Part shown: positions 29,586-40,667 of the stretch, piece by piece | How the letters are laid out: every line of letters starts with the position of its first letter | Numbering within the stretch: position 1 is the first letter of the stretch | Source of the DNA: Garcia nutans | Lineage: Eukaryota > Streptophyta > Magnoliopsida > Malpighiales > Euphorbiaceae | DNA: 64,000 bases | Direction of reading: 5' to 3' | Assembly: GCA_947685225.1 (NCBI GenBank) | Contig: CANTUV010000008.1 | Span: forward strand, 33,162,001-33,226,000 | The notes under the pieces: generated by a model | The model's database searches: none | Told to the model about the DNA's origin: nothing | What the model saw: the letters and a program-made list of their open reading frames with translations, nothing else | Position numbers and translations under genes: made by a program

Positions 29586-30345
29586 ATGGTGGATTATGAC
29601 GCGTGTATTTTCGGTTTGGAAACCCTAATGATTATGAAGGTGGATAAGGTGGAAGTTTATGGCGATTCATTGCTAGTAGTATCCCAAGTAAATGGAGAGT
29701 GGAAGTTGAAAGAGGAAAAATTGAAACCATACCACCATTACTTAACCATGATGAAGAAGAATTTTAAGGAGTGTAGGTTTATACATCTGTCAAGAGAAGA
29801 AAATCAGATGGCTGATGCCATAGCCACATTGGCTTCGGTATGGGAAAATCCTGCCAGCTTATTCCTTAAGCCTCTGATCTTGACCAGTTCATCAACTCCT
29901 TGCTATGAATATGAGACAATCATGGAAGTTGATAGACCATGATGCGTGGTATGATACTATAAGGCAATTTTTGGAAGAAAGAGAGTACCCGCTGGGGGCA
30001 ACAAAGAAAGAGAGAAGAGCCATAAGGAGGTGGTCATTGCAATAAATCACCTTCCATGGAGAGTTATATCAAAGATGGCCTGATGAAGTGCATTTGAGAT
30101 GTTTACGAAAGCCTGAAGTGGAGCGCATCATGTTAGAAATACATGCAGGAAGTTGCGGTCCGCACATGAGTGGTTTGGCCCTAGTTAAGAAGATTATCCT
30201 ACAAGGTTACTATTGGTTGACCATGGAGAGAGACTGTATTGAGTTTGTAAAGAAGTGCCAGCAATGTCAGATGTATGGTAACTTGAATCATATGCCTCCT
30301 GAAGAACTGCATTCAATGTCTTCACCCTGGCCATTTGCCACCTGA
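29586..30345 (+). pseudogene. Tat aRNase H and integrase zinc domain, + strand copy
   Basis: Begins at VDYDACIFGLETLMIMK, so the first aRNase H strand (the YFDGATN motif) is missing. VYGDSLLVVSQVNGEW and ENQMADAIATLAS follow. A break near 29942-30087 separates the zinc domain, which has EIHAGSCGPHMSG (His pair) and CIEFVKKCQQCQ (Cys pair). It is closely similar to 7591-8415 on the minus strand, so both belong to one family. Confidence 0.83.
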
Positions 30346-30654
30346 GGTATCGACATTATAGGAGAAATACATCCGACAACCTCAAAAGGTCACCGTTTCA
30401 TTGTAGTAGCAGTTGATTATTTTTCAAAATGGGTCAAAGCCGAATCCTTCAACAAGCTGGGTGGAAGTCAAATGGCTAGGTTTATCAAAAAGAATCTCAT
30501 CTGCAGATATGGGGTCCCGCACAGTGTGATATCAGACAGTGGGGTACAGTTTCAAGGAGCAGTTAAGGATTTATTCTCCAAGTACCAAATCCATCATCAT
30601 CGGTCCTCTCCTTATAGACCAAAGGCTAATGGAAGCAACAAACAAGACAATTAA
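30346..30654 (+). pseudogene. Tat integrase core, + strand copy
   Basis: The core starts after a TGA at about 30343 that replaces the Trp of the WGIDIIGE motif seen in the minus-strand copy. The second Asp is in VISDSGVQFQG, where the usual N is S. The catalytic Glu region is lost by a deletion near 30630-30645 (PKANGSNKQDN versus NGAVEATNKT). Confidence 0.8.
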
Positions 30655-30700
30655 GCAAATTCTGTCCAAGATGACCAAGACTTACAGGGACTGGTAAAAA

Positions 30701-31183
30701 ATGCTTCCCTTTGCTTTATGGGGATATAGGACAAGTGTGCGAACACCTACTGGGATGACACCGTTCTCTTTGGTTTATGGGATGGAAGCGGTATTGCCAA
30801 TTGAAATTGATATCAAGTCATTAAGAGTGGTCTTGGAAGCTGAATTGCCTGAAATGGAATGGGTAACAGGCAGATACACACAATTAGCTTTACTATAAGA
30901 GAGAAGGCTAAAGGCACTATATCATCACCAACTGTATCAAAAGAAGATAGCTCGGGCCTAAAATAGAAGGGTTAAAATCAGAAAATTCAGAGTTGGGGAT
31001 GTGGTGTTGAAGCAATGTAAGCATAATGTATCTGGTCCAAGAGGAAAGTTCAGACCTAGCTGGGAAGGGCCATATGTCGTGAAACAAGTCATGAGCAAAG
31101 GTGCAATGAAATTGTCAGACATGGATGGGAACGAATTTAGTGAGCCAGTAAACATTGACAGGTTGAAGAGGTTTTATGTATGA
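30701..31183 (+). pseudogene. Tat integrase C-terminus, + strand copy
   Basis: Contains TPTGMTPFSLVYGMEAVLPI, PSWEGPYVVKQV and the terminal NIDRLKRFYV stop, with two internal stops near 30896 and 30960. It confirms the polyprotein end of the family. Confidence 0.82.
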
Positions 31184-31600
31184 TAGGAAGAAAAAGAGAA
31201 AAAAAAAAGAAGCTTGCTAGGTTGAAAACCCAAAAAAGGCAGCCTAGGCAAAAGTTAGAGTAGTCCGCTAGTTTCGAAAACCTGAAATGGCGGGCTAGGC
31301 AACAATTAGGGCTAAATGAGAGAAAATCATCAATTAGAAAACCCGAAAAGGCTAATTGGCAACAGGAGTGATCTTGTGTATGCTGGCTTTATGTTTGGTT
31401 GTTCCCTAATTTAATAAAACAGAATTAATGTTAAAATTGTTCTATGTGCACTGTTAGAAGTATTCGACCAGATATGGATGAAATAAATAATCATAATTGC
31501 AAAAGGTGATGACAAATTATAAATGGAAAAGAAACATCTTTTATTACTTTAGTTATTTTTCATCCTAACAAAACACTTTCTGAATTGACAAATGTAAAAG

Positions 31601-31975
31601 CTATGGCAATCGATAAGTGTAACGTGCAGGCCAGCTTTGCCTCAGCCTATCCAAGTAGGTTTCAGTCAAGCAAGGCATGTCTAGGTCAGGAGCAAAGTCA
31701 GAATCACGAGGCTCAGCTCCATACTGACACCCAAGTCGGCAAGGATCATAGCATGTACATTGACGAAGAGCAGCAAGGGGAACGTACATCAAGTATGTCC
31801 ACATGGTTATATGAGAAATCTTCCACCAAGGCACCAACCAACAGATATTGACTTCAGAATGTGAGTAGATCCAGTCAACCCAGTCAGCATATGAAGAAGC
31901 AGGATGGAGTAGCTTTCTAGCAGAATGATGACGTGGCAGGTATCTGGCAAAGTCCATGGAGAGAGCATCAAGCAA
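31601..31975 (-). pseudogene. possible antisense extra ORF of Tat element
   Basis: A 124-codon frame on the strand opposite to pol. It has several Trp, a VPWWKIS segment and YVPLAALRQCTCYDPCRLGC, ending RLP-stop. The pattern WxVPWW ... VPLxxLxxCxxYxPxRxxxQ(Y)G resembles the plant mobile-domain-like proteins that some Tat elements encode in antisense between integrase and the 3' LTR. I recognise the pattern only; the assignment is tentative. The N-terminal part is not visible. Confidence 0.45.
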
Positions 31976-32230
31976 ACAGAGATGCTCCTGAAGCCAAATC
32001 TGTGAAGAAAGAATTAAAAAAAAAAGAGGTCTGCTAAGTTGAAAACCCGCAAGGGCAGCTTAGGCAAAAATTAGGACATCTCGCTAGTTCTGAAAACCCG
32101 CATGGGCGGACTAGGCAAAAGTTAGAGCGATAAAAAAAAAGAAGAAGAAGAAGGATTACAGTAAAGAGGAAAATTGTATATTTTTCATTATTGTACAATG
32201 TTTTACAATTGCTACAATATTTGCATATCA

Positions 32231-32600
32231 CTAAGAGGGTGGTGGAAGGTCACCAAATAAAGACTTGAAAAAGTCATCGCCTGTTGGAGGATGGGGCAAA
32301 TTACTCATCTCAGGATCATCCGAAGCAGAAGCACTAAAATCCCTATTGCCTTGGAGTTTCGATTTATCATGGTCCTCATTAGAAGCAGACAAAAGGATCT
32401 CATGGTCATCAGTCTGGGGGCCTCTCGATGAAGAAGCACCGAGATCCCTCATTCCTTAAAATCGGAAGTCACGAAAATTTTGTTCGGATTGATGATATAA
32501 ACTTTCAAAATGAGAAGCTTGCTGACTACTTGCGGCCAACTCTTCTTGAAGTTTCTTATTTTGTTCTTCAAACATCTGCTGTGAGCCAAGAGAGAAAAAG
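32231..32600 (-). pseudogene. second antisense coding remnant in Tat 3' region
   Basis: On the minus strand a coiled-coil-like segment (EEQNKKLQEELAASSQQ) runs to a stop, and in another frame a Ser/Asp-rich 73-codon piece follows (MRDLGASSSRGPQ ... KSLFGDLPPPS). A further short piece (AIGTFDHEAGPSF) lies at about 35680-35760 beyond the solo LTR, preceded by a TTGCAG acceptor-like site. Function unknown; it may be part of the same antisense gene as 31601-31975. Confidence 0.4.
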
Positions 32601-32906
32601 GTAAGAGCATACATAATCTGTAACACCCCCATACTCTATATAAGTACTATACATATACTTAGTATATATACAATACGTATATAAAGTATAAGAATGTCAC
32701 TTATAGTTTCAATTTAAAAACCTTTATCTGAGTTCAAGAAGTATTGCATTAATTTAAAGAAACATTTATGAAAAACATTATTCTTATAATTATACAACAT
32801 AATTAAAATCACAAAATGTATGCATCACCTTCTAGTTGGTCTCGAGACACTCTTATCCATCTCGTGGCATAACAGCTGGACTTCCAGATCAACCGCATAG
32901 CCACCT

Positions 32907-32943
32907 GCGCGATTATAAATCCGCGCTAAGCCCGAGAGCTTAG
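32907..32943 (-). promoter_or_regulatory. double hairpin, solo LTR
   Basis: On the minus strand hairpin 1 is CTAAGC...GCTTAG (32943-32926) and hairpin 2 is GCGCG...CGCGC (32926-32907). The outer five pairs of hairpin 2 are kept and the inner pairs are weakened. CAGGTGG follows. Confidence 0.55.
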
Positions 32944-33536
32944 TAGTACAAATAAATATTAAAATATACTTTACAAAAGAATCATACCTCATATTTTTAG
33001 CATCATGTTTTATTGTTCTTTTACCACGTTTTCCTTTCTCAATGCATTCTTCATATGTTCCCCCACTAGTCTCATTAATTATATACATATTTACATAGAA
33101 CATTCATAATACGATACTTACCATTTCTATCTCATATACATATGCATATACATCATTTTAACAAATCATCATTCAATGACTTATTCAAACCTTTATGAAA
33201 ACAAACCTCACAAATTCCACATTCATATACATGTTACACATCATACAACATTTTCATAAACTCATATCTCAACAAAGCTCCTCAATATATCAATACACAT
33301 ATTACAAAATCATACTTCACAACATCATTTTATTCACAATTCATCAATCATGAATCACACTACCAATAAAGGCAGCCATAGATCTCATTACTCATTTATT
33401 TCAACATTTAAATATCACATTGACAACAAAGACAGACTCGGGCCCAAAAGACACTAATATGTTATTCAAAGTTCAGAGTTACTGCATTGGTCCATAATCA
33501 CAATGATCAAGCCCGTAGGCAATATATCTCATATCT

Positions 33537-33828
33537 CTATCCATGGATAGCGTAACAGACCCAGTCTCTTGGATCATCAACTCGGCTAAACTCGAGGAGA
33601 TCCTCAACCCGGCTAGACTGTTACTACAATTCACATTTCACATTTTATCAAGTAACAGACCCAGTCTCTTGGATCTCAATTCATCTCAATTCAAAGAGAT
33701 CCTCAACCCGGCAAGACTGTTACTTTTCATATATTTCGTATCAATAATTCACAGAGTGTAACAGACCCAGTCTCTTGGACCTCAATTCACTCAAATTGAA
33801 GAGATCCTCAACCCGGCAAGACAGTTAC
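33537..33828 (-). repeat. three LTR cassettes and palindrome, solo LTR
   Basis: Units at 33552-33624, 33652-33723 and 33758-33828, each bounded by GTAACAG/CTGTTAC; this LTR has three instead of two. CTATCCATGGATAG is at 33537-33550. Confidence 0.8.
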
Positions 33829-34432
33829 ATTTTCACATTTTCTAGGCATGCCGCCAAATCCAGAACTCTGAAGATTGAATCAACATATTAGACAGAACAC
33901 AATTGAATCAACATTTTCATTTCATACTCAATTGAATTATCATAGCCAATAACAATGGCTTCACATCTCATTTGAATCACTATAGCCAATCACAATGGCT
34001 TCATATCATATCATGTCTCAACTCATATTATAATATTTCATTATTCAATTGTACATAATTAATTACTTCATCATATCCTTCACAATATATATATATATCA
34101 TCATTGCAATTCACAAGATTCACAATGCATAAGGCATATCATTGCTCATATAGTATCATATGCATCATCAAATCATATTGATCAATTCATCATTCAAGTA
34201 TACATAATCAATGGCATTGCACATACTTTTTCAATGATCATTATATCTTCCACATTTCCTATATCATCATTAATATACACATAACAATTTACATTATTCA
34301 TGGATTTAGAATCTTCCATATACATTTGATTGAATCATTATTGTTTTAAGTGTGTTTAGGTACAAAAGACCTTTGAAGATCCAACCATGTAAGAATAATC
34401 AAGAATAAATATCATTAGCCAACACACTCAAG

Positions 34433-34640
34433 GGACACGGCCAAGCTTGTGGCCGTGTCTCTCAACACCAATGCAGACAGTAGCAAACACGGGCAATGGA
34501 CACGGCCGTGTCTCTCAACACAACACAGGCAGTGGCAAACACGGTCAAGGGACACGGCCAAGGCAGTGGCCTTGTCTCTCCAAAATCATCCAACACGGCC
34601 AAATTTGCCCTAACTTGGCCGTGTCTCTCACAACTTGGCC
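34433..34640. repeat. GACACGGCC/GGCCGTGTC repeats
   Basis: Five or more units such as GGACACGGCCAAG...GGCCGTGTCTCTCAACAC, mostly self-complementary around GGCC. One more such pair occurs at about 35949-35975 in the Tat 3' region. Confidence 0.72.
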
Positions 34641-35220
34641 GTGTCCTTCAATGATTTAAAGACCAAATATTTCAAAACTCATCCAAACCCTTTAAAATTC
34701 ACACCACAACCCTCTTAATCATCATCTTTGTTAATATTTAACAATTTCCTATCACTTTAACATTTATATAACTTCATTATATCATCATAATAACCAATAT
34801 ATATACATCACTATAATCAATTACTCAAAGTACCAAATTCATTTATACTAAACTCTAACTCCACAATTCATCATCATTCTCACAAATACCCCAACTTATC
34901 ATCATCTTCCACACCAACCATATTAAAACTAACTTCAATTAAAAGAAATCAAGACAAGAAGATAAAAAAAATCATATGTATATAATCAATAAACTCAATT
35001 CAAAGAATGAGTACTTACATGTATAGCTTGCCAAATCTTCAAACTCCACTTGCAAATCTCTTGATATCCTTAATCTTTGGTGTAATTAGGAGCAAAAATC
35101 ATCTTTCTCTCTCTAGCTTCTCTCTCTCTCTCCATCTCTCTCTCTCTCTCACGAAGAAGAACAGACGAAGAAGAAGAAAGGAAAATCAATTTTTTCCTCT
35201 TCTTCGTTCTTATCTCCACC

Positions 35221-35222
<2 letters not shown>

Positions 35223-35258
<36 letters not shown>

Positions 35259-35334
35259 TAATAATAATAATAATAATAATGATAACAATAATAATAATAA
35301 TAATAATAATGATAACAATAATAATAATAATAAT
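35223..35334. repeat. (TAA)n microsatellite
   Basis: About 110 bp of ATA/TAA triplets interrupted by ACA and GAT triplets, inside the solo LTR. It creates a spurious leucine-rich frame on the other strand. Confidence 0.9.
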
Positions 35335-35593
35335 TTCTCAAATAATCTCCACCTCATAAATTTCCTTTGACTTTCTTCTTCTCTTTTCCTTTTTGTCCTT
35401 ATCATCATTATTACAATTAATTATATATATATATATATAACTCACTTTTCCTACTCCCAATTTCTCTCATGTATATGTAATGTATATGTATATGTCTTTT
35501 ATATTGTAGTTATATTTCCCAAATATACATATACATTAAGTCCAAATACAACAATAACTCCAAAACTTTTAAGGCATATCTTGGGATATTACA

Positions 35594-36039
35594 TAATCAT
35601 GCATACATATAGCATAAACTTTTATGAAATGTGGAACGTACCAGCTAGTTCACATTGATACCCTACGGTTGAGATGGCGTATCCGGCAGGATAGAATGAG
35701 CAAATGAAGGGGCAGTGAAAGAAGGTCCAGCCTCATGATCAAATGTGCCAATAGCCTGCAACAATCATTAAAGAATCAAAGAAAGAAAAAGCAATTGCAA
35801 GGGAAAAGTGGTTAAAGTGAAAAAAAACTCCCTTGGAAGATCAAAACAAGGAAATAAGAGCATGAATCAAGCAAGACATTGCCAAGCCAAATCGAGCTTA
35901 GCCGTGTCATCTCAAAAGAAATTTTGGTAGAATATGACATGGGCAGGCGACACGGCCAAGCCACTAGCCGTGTCTTACCTAAAGGACAAAGTCAAGAAGG
36001 ACCAAGCAAAGAAAGAAAAGAAACAGTAGGTGACACTGG
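35594..36039 (+). other. end of Tat 3' untranslated region
   Basis: Continuation of the Tat 3' region after the solo LTR. It has a short antisense coding-like piece near 35680-35760 and one GACACGGCC/GGCCGTGTC-like pair. No gene recognised. Confidence 0.5.
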
Positions 36040-36188
36040 CATCCACCCCTTTCTTTTTCCCAGCCCGTCAGGGTGGCGACTCAATTTTCTCCGGACTTAA
36101 GTCCGTGTTCTCTAAGGCCCCGAGCCTAAACAGTGCCGAAGTGGCAAGAACCATTCCATCGGGAGTGGGGGCAAAAATCCCTCTCACA
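36040..36188 (+). mobile_element. 3' tip of Tat LTR (last ~150 bp)
   Basis: Matches the end of the LTRs at 38150-38298 and 14024-14154 and ends AAATCCCTCTCACA, followed by the GGTTG duplication and Athila sequence. The first ~1.7 kb of this LTR is missing. Confidence 0.75.
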
Positions 36189-36395
36189 GGTTGAATCTCC
36201 TCTTCCTCAACCTTAAGTTCCCTCTCATTACTCTCATCATCCAACAAGGACTTGCATTCCTCAATTTTCGCATTAGAAATTTCAGCTTGGTCACCCAAAG
36301 TTAAGGCCATCTCAAGCTTGTCTTCACTACTTTCCTGCATGAAAACTTCTTCGACTGCAAGATCAGTATAATCAATAAAAGAGTAGTCTTCATAC
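36189..36395 (-). pseudogene. Athila fragment between protease and RT
   Basis: A 207 bp island between two TSD-flanked insertions. It reads DYSFIDYTDLAVEEVFMQ, then an acidic stretch with ISNAKIEECKSLLDDESNER. The frame is open and continues across both junctions into 46187 (upstream) and 28233 (downstream) when the inserted elements are mentally removed, which proves it is part of the same Athila. Function of this linker is unknown. Confidence 0.82.
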
Positions 36396-38298
36396 TGTAG
36401 ACCCTTAATTTTGGACATAATCCAGTCCAAAGATTTTAAAACAGTTTGAAATAATTTTTGTGGTATTTATTATTTATTTAATAATATAATATTTATTTTA
36501 ATTTTAATATTATTTATTATTTATTATTTATTTTAATAATATATTATTTATTTTATTTATTATTTATATTATTTATTATTTATTTTTATAATATTTATTT
36601 TATTTTATTATTATTTTTTTAATAATATAATTAATTATATAATGTTTATTTTTAAAAAATAAAAAAAATAATAAAAAGTAAAAATCAGATGAATCTATGA
36701 ACAACACGACACAAGCCAGCTCGTCGCAGGCATTGGCCAACGACAAATCTCGCAGCAATCCTCGCCAACCCTCCCCCCTAGTGCCCCGACAGCCCGTGCC
36801 AGCGTGTTGGCCAATTTTTTGCCAAAACCTTATTAACTTCGGATTGTTTTTTAATTTCCTTAACACTTTAATTTTCCTTAAGCAAACGTTATGAGGTTTA
36901 TTATTTTCCTATAAATAAGAAGTTAAAAGAATTATTCAGGGACTTTTCTAGTCAACTTTGGACGGTAACAATTAAAAAAAAAACAGGCAGTAGCTATTAG
37001 GAATTTTCAGCAGAGAGCAGCCTTCATGAACATTTAACTTGAACGGACTTTTGAACTCCAATAACTCTTAACAAAAGGAAGCAATGGGGAGTAGGCTTTC
37101 AACTTTGGAATTGGAACAAATTCTCATGCAGTAAAAGAATACAGAGAATATTAAACAAGACAGCACCTAAAGAAATTTAACAAGGCAGTAGTTGAGCATA
37201 TTGTCTTGTTCCCAATTACACTAATAAATACATAGCCGATGCAAACATTCCATTTGGATCAAAAGTTTGATTTATTGGTGAAATCAACAAATGAAGGTAC
37301 ATCTCTAAAATTGAATTTATTTAAATACATTAAATTAAGTTTTAGTGATTATTCATATCTTTCATGCAAAGCAAATACCACAAAAAACTATATCTTTCCC
37401 AACATAAATAATTTTAGTCCTATTTTCATAAAACTAAATTTCTATAAACCTAAACCCTAATTTCAATAACACAGTAGCCATTATTCCTTTTAAAATAATA
37501 ATTATAGTTTTTTAATCAAAACCCTAGCTTTATTTTTCTAAACCCCTAACTTGGTTCAAGAAACCCTATTTAAGATGTAAACCTAAATTTATACATTTAT
37601 TGCTTTATTTAGCTTAGATTGGATTTTATGGTTTATTATATATTTTGATGATCAATTTATTTGATTTTGATGTTTGGTTTATTTAATTTATCATGGATGA
37701 ATATTTTTTTTTGATTATTATTTGTTTATTAAAATTATAAGAGGTATGTTTCCATGGTTGTGCACCTCATTAATTAAGCTTCATGTAATTTAAATTATTT
37801 TCATATTTTGGGAATAATGTAAAGGACACGTCTCCACCCTTTGGTGGGTCTCCTATTAGTTTAGACATTGGATGATGTAAGGACAAATTTCCATCCTCGG
37901 ATGGGCGTCCATTTATTTGTTTTGTTTAAACATTGCTATGATTTTTAATAAAGTATTTGTTTATTATTATGATTGCATGTATTATGGATAATATCATTAT
38001 ATTTAAGAATTTTATAATATTAAGACCTAAAAAGGAGGCTGGTTCTAATAAACTGGGTGCTGTGGGGGTGTTGGGCCATTTCTCACCTTCCCCACACGTA
38101 GCCAACTTTTTGAACCCAATAGGGGGTTAGGGATTCCTTAGGAATCTAGTCATCCACCCCTCTTTTTCTCGGCCTATCCGGGTGGCCACTCCATTTTCTC
38201 TGGGCTTAGGCCCCTGTTCTCTAAGGCCCTGAGCCTAATAGTGTTGAAGTTGTAAGAACCATTCCACGTGGGAGTGGGGGCAACAATTTTCGTTCACA
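36396..38298 (+). mobile_element. 5' LTR of non-autonomous Tat (1903 bp)
   Basis: TGTAGACCC ... GTTCACA. GC-rich sequence with GGCCAACG/CGTTGGCC-type pairs (36700-36830) precedes CTATAAATA at 36909-36917. The 3' part includes GGGCCATTTCTCACC and a conserved end. Two short ORF-like stretches have no recognisable product. Confidence 0.87.
36909..36917 (+). promoter_or_regulatory. TATA box, 5' LTR
   Basis: CTATAAATA, 514 nt into the LTR. The 3' LTR has the same box at 44785-44793. Confidence 0.65.
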
Positions 38299-38299
38299 G

Positions 38300-38316
38300 T
38301 GGCGACTCCACTGGGG
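38300..38316 (+). promoter_or_regulatory. primer binding site of non-autonomous Tat
   Basis: TGGCGACTCCACTGGGG one base after the LTR, identical to 14022-14006 on the minus strand. Confidence 0.78.
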
Positions 38317-39462
38317 ATAAGAAAAGTTGATTCTGTTGGTCTTTATATTATTTTATTCTTTCTTATTATGATATTATCCATTACATCATATTAGTTTGCG
38401 TTGTGTACATGAGTTAGGATGCCCATGTTACCCGTGTTGTTTTATGCAAGGGATATCATACTTTCACTGAAGGTATGGAGATCGAGTATCGCATAACCAC
38501 TCATAGCCTTGTACCTCTTGGTATATACTTGCTATGGGAACCTAAAACCTTCCAACCCAAAGACTTAAGCTCATGTAATTGACCTAGTTATTTTCCTTAG
38601 GTTTTACCCCAAATGCATGTTATTTGACTATGATTGGTATATCTTTGTTTGAACCATGTCTTATCTGGTTTGTTCTTTTTCTAATATGACCTACCTATAT
38701 TGTAATCTCAAAAATAATTATTTTCCTTTAAGATCCAAAAGACCTAAACTATTTTCAAAATTTTCAAGAAGGTCTTTGGACATTAAAACCTTTCAAGTAT
38801 GGGTGAAAAATCTTTTTCCACCTTATGGTTCAAACTTAAAAGCCCAAAGGCTTTGAAACAAAGTTGTCTTACACTTCTTCTAAAAATTACAAAGAGCATA
38901 CAAATATTTAGGTCAATTATGAAATACTAAAAATCAATTGTAAGCCTAGCTTATACCAAGAATGATTAATCATGAGCTTGTTTTTGGCATGAATCAATGG
39001 TTGCTTTTTCAAAATAAGAAATCTATTTATGATAAACCTCTTAATTTAGTTTTAATCCAATATAGCATGCAAGCTATTTTAGTTGAGATTCAATGGATTA
39101 AAGCCTAATTAATCAGAATTATCATGGACCGACTTCTATGTTAGAAAATGCAACTATTGGTTAAATCATCCGAGTGAATTTTTCAAAAACAAAATATCCC
39201 ATGTTGTTATTTTGTTGACCATATACCTAGAAAAAGAGACTCGTCTTTCGTGAGTGGAAGTTATAAGGTTGGAAGGAACAACCTAATTATCTGTGTTTGT
39301 TTTGTTGTTTGTGCATACATGCATACACGTATTGCATAACATATCATTAATCCTTTCTGGCTCACAGACCTGGAGTACAGTAGCTCAAGAGCATATGACA
39401 ACCCCACCTATGCCAATGACATTGAATCCAACAATGACTCAATTACTTTCTCACCAAAAGCA
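38317..39462 (+). other. leader between PBS and gag
   Basis: Homologous to the leader at 12837-14005 on the other strand. It is non-coding, with repeated mention of GGTTTTACCCC and CATACATGCATAC-type sequence. Nothing else recognised. Confidence 0.65.
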
Positions 39463-40600
39463 ATGGAGCCCAAACAAATTCAAAGAATGGTGGATGACAC
39501 CGTCAATGCTAAGAAGGAAGAGCTAAAGAAGGCCCTGACTGAGACCATAAAGAGCCAATTGGCTATAATTTTGGGGAATAATGTTGAGGCATCTGCTAGC
39601 ACCAAGAATTTGAAGGACAAAGGGAAGGCTAAGGTTGGTGAATCGGCTTTTGAGGATGACAAAGTAGTCATTGATGATGATGATGACTGGGCTCAATACT
39701 TTCAAGATCCTTAAGACAAGAAGAAGGAGTCAAAGGTTGTTGAAAGATCAGCCATGGAAAAGACTGAAACTTCAGATGCTGAGAAGTTAATTGCAGATTT
39801 AGAAAAGAAATTTGAAAAGAATATGAAAGCTGATGAGATGTCAAAAATAGACAAGTTTTTCGAACAAGATGAGGAGGTCCCTTATAAGTTCAAGATTGGT
39901 TCATGCTCTCATTGGATCCTATTGTCTGCCCAAGCTACTAAGGCTCAAACCATTGGGTACTTCATTCTCTCATTGGATCCTATTGTTTAAAATTGGTTCA
40001 ATACCTTAAACGATGGTACTCAAAAGAGCTGGGATTTGCTATACAAGGCCTTCATCCAACAATATGGGTACAATGTCGAACTGGAAGTTACTTTGATGGA
40101 GTTGGTGACCATTAGGCAAAGACCAAATGAGAACTTTGTTGATTATGTAAAGAGATGGAGACTTCTCAAATGGAGGCCTGATGAGTCAAACCAGATCAGA
40201 ATAATAGTCAGAGACATCCTGCCTAATCTCCGTGAGAGGCTATCTTACACCCTTATAAGAGATTTCAAGGATCTTCTCCAAGCTAGTTTACAAATAGAAG
40301 AATGGAAAAGAGAGAAGAGCCATTTTTTGAAAGAAAGAATGAGAGGGGAAATTATTAGTCTGGTGGCCATAGTACACATAAAGAAGTCGATGTCAATAAA
40401 ACTGGTCAAGCAAATAGAAGACAATTTTCAGATCTGGAGAAGCCTTTATCTTAGGTCTTCAACAAGCTACAAAAGGAGGGACTGTTACAGCCATTGGCCC
40501 CTCAACCTTTGCCCAATCCTTTACCCCTAAAATTTGATACTAAAGCCTTTTGTGAATTTCATCAAACTAAAGGACATGAGATGAACAAATGCTTGTGACT
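39463..40600 (+). pseudogene. broken Tat gag
   Basis: Three open pieces (39463-39714, 39754-39990, 40036-40530). The start is MEPKQIQRMVDDTVNAKK; the N-terminal Lys/Asp-rich part matches the minus-strand gag at 12812. The capsid segment after the acidic linker carries a local duplication (the SCSHWILLSAQ region repeats LSLDPIV), and NVELEVTLMEL and RERLSYTLIRDF are clear. A TAA at about 39712 and indels break it. It likely once served particle assembly. Confidence 0.83.
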
Positions 40601-40667
40601 AAAACATGAGATCCAAAATTTGACTGACAGTGGAAAGTTGCCTGAACCTAACAAGCCCAATACCAAC

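Larger units (their letters stand above)
31184..32618 (+). repeat. Tat 3' untranslated region with ~50 bp repeats
   Basis: Downstream of integrase a unit like GCTAGGTTGAAAACCC ... GGCAGCCTAGGCAAAAGTTAG occurs about five times (31211, 31265, 31335, 32035, 32085) around segments that read as coding on the opposite strand. Confidence 0.65.
32619..35593 (-). mobile_element. chromovirus solo LTR (2975 bp, TSD TAATC)
   Basis: Flanked by TAATC at 32614-32618 and 35594-35598. On the minus strand it starts TGTAATATCCCAAGATATGC and ends GGGTGTTACA, the same termini as chromovirus copies 1-3, with no internal region. It holds a GTAAGT site (35018), GC repeats (34433-34640), three cassettes (33552-33828), the CCATGG palindrome (33537-33550) and the hairpin pair (32907-32943). 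A (TAA)n run (35223-35334) and a CT-rich tract lie in the first 500 nt. It is a fourth LTR type, distinct from the other three. Confidence 0.88.
28234..36188 (+). mobile_element. deleted Tat element inserted in Athila (TSD GGTTG)
   Basis: Flanked by GGTTG at 28229-28233 and 36189-36193. It starts with an LTR 5' part (28234-29584), jumps into aRNase H and integrase (29585-31183), a long 3' region with repeats and antisense coding remnants, a nested chromovirus solo LTR (32619-35593), and ends with only the last ~150 bp of an LTR. Both LTRs are therefore truncated on their inner sides, while gag, PR, RT and RNase H are missing. Intact outer ends and duplication show it was once a full insertion. 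Confidence 0.8.

Noticed and set aside
35070..35408. 112-codon leucine-rich frame (minus strand)
   Set aside because: Translation of a (TAA)n microsatellite and a CT-rich tract inside the solo LTR; not a membrane protein.
36068..36430. 120-codon ORF read as one gene (minus strand)
   Set aside because: It starts in a Tat LTR, passes through 207 bp of Athila and ends in another LTR. Only the middle is genuine coding sequence.
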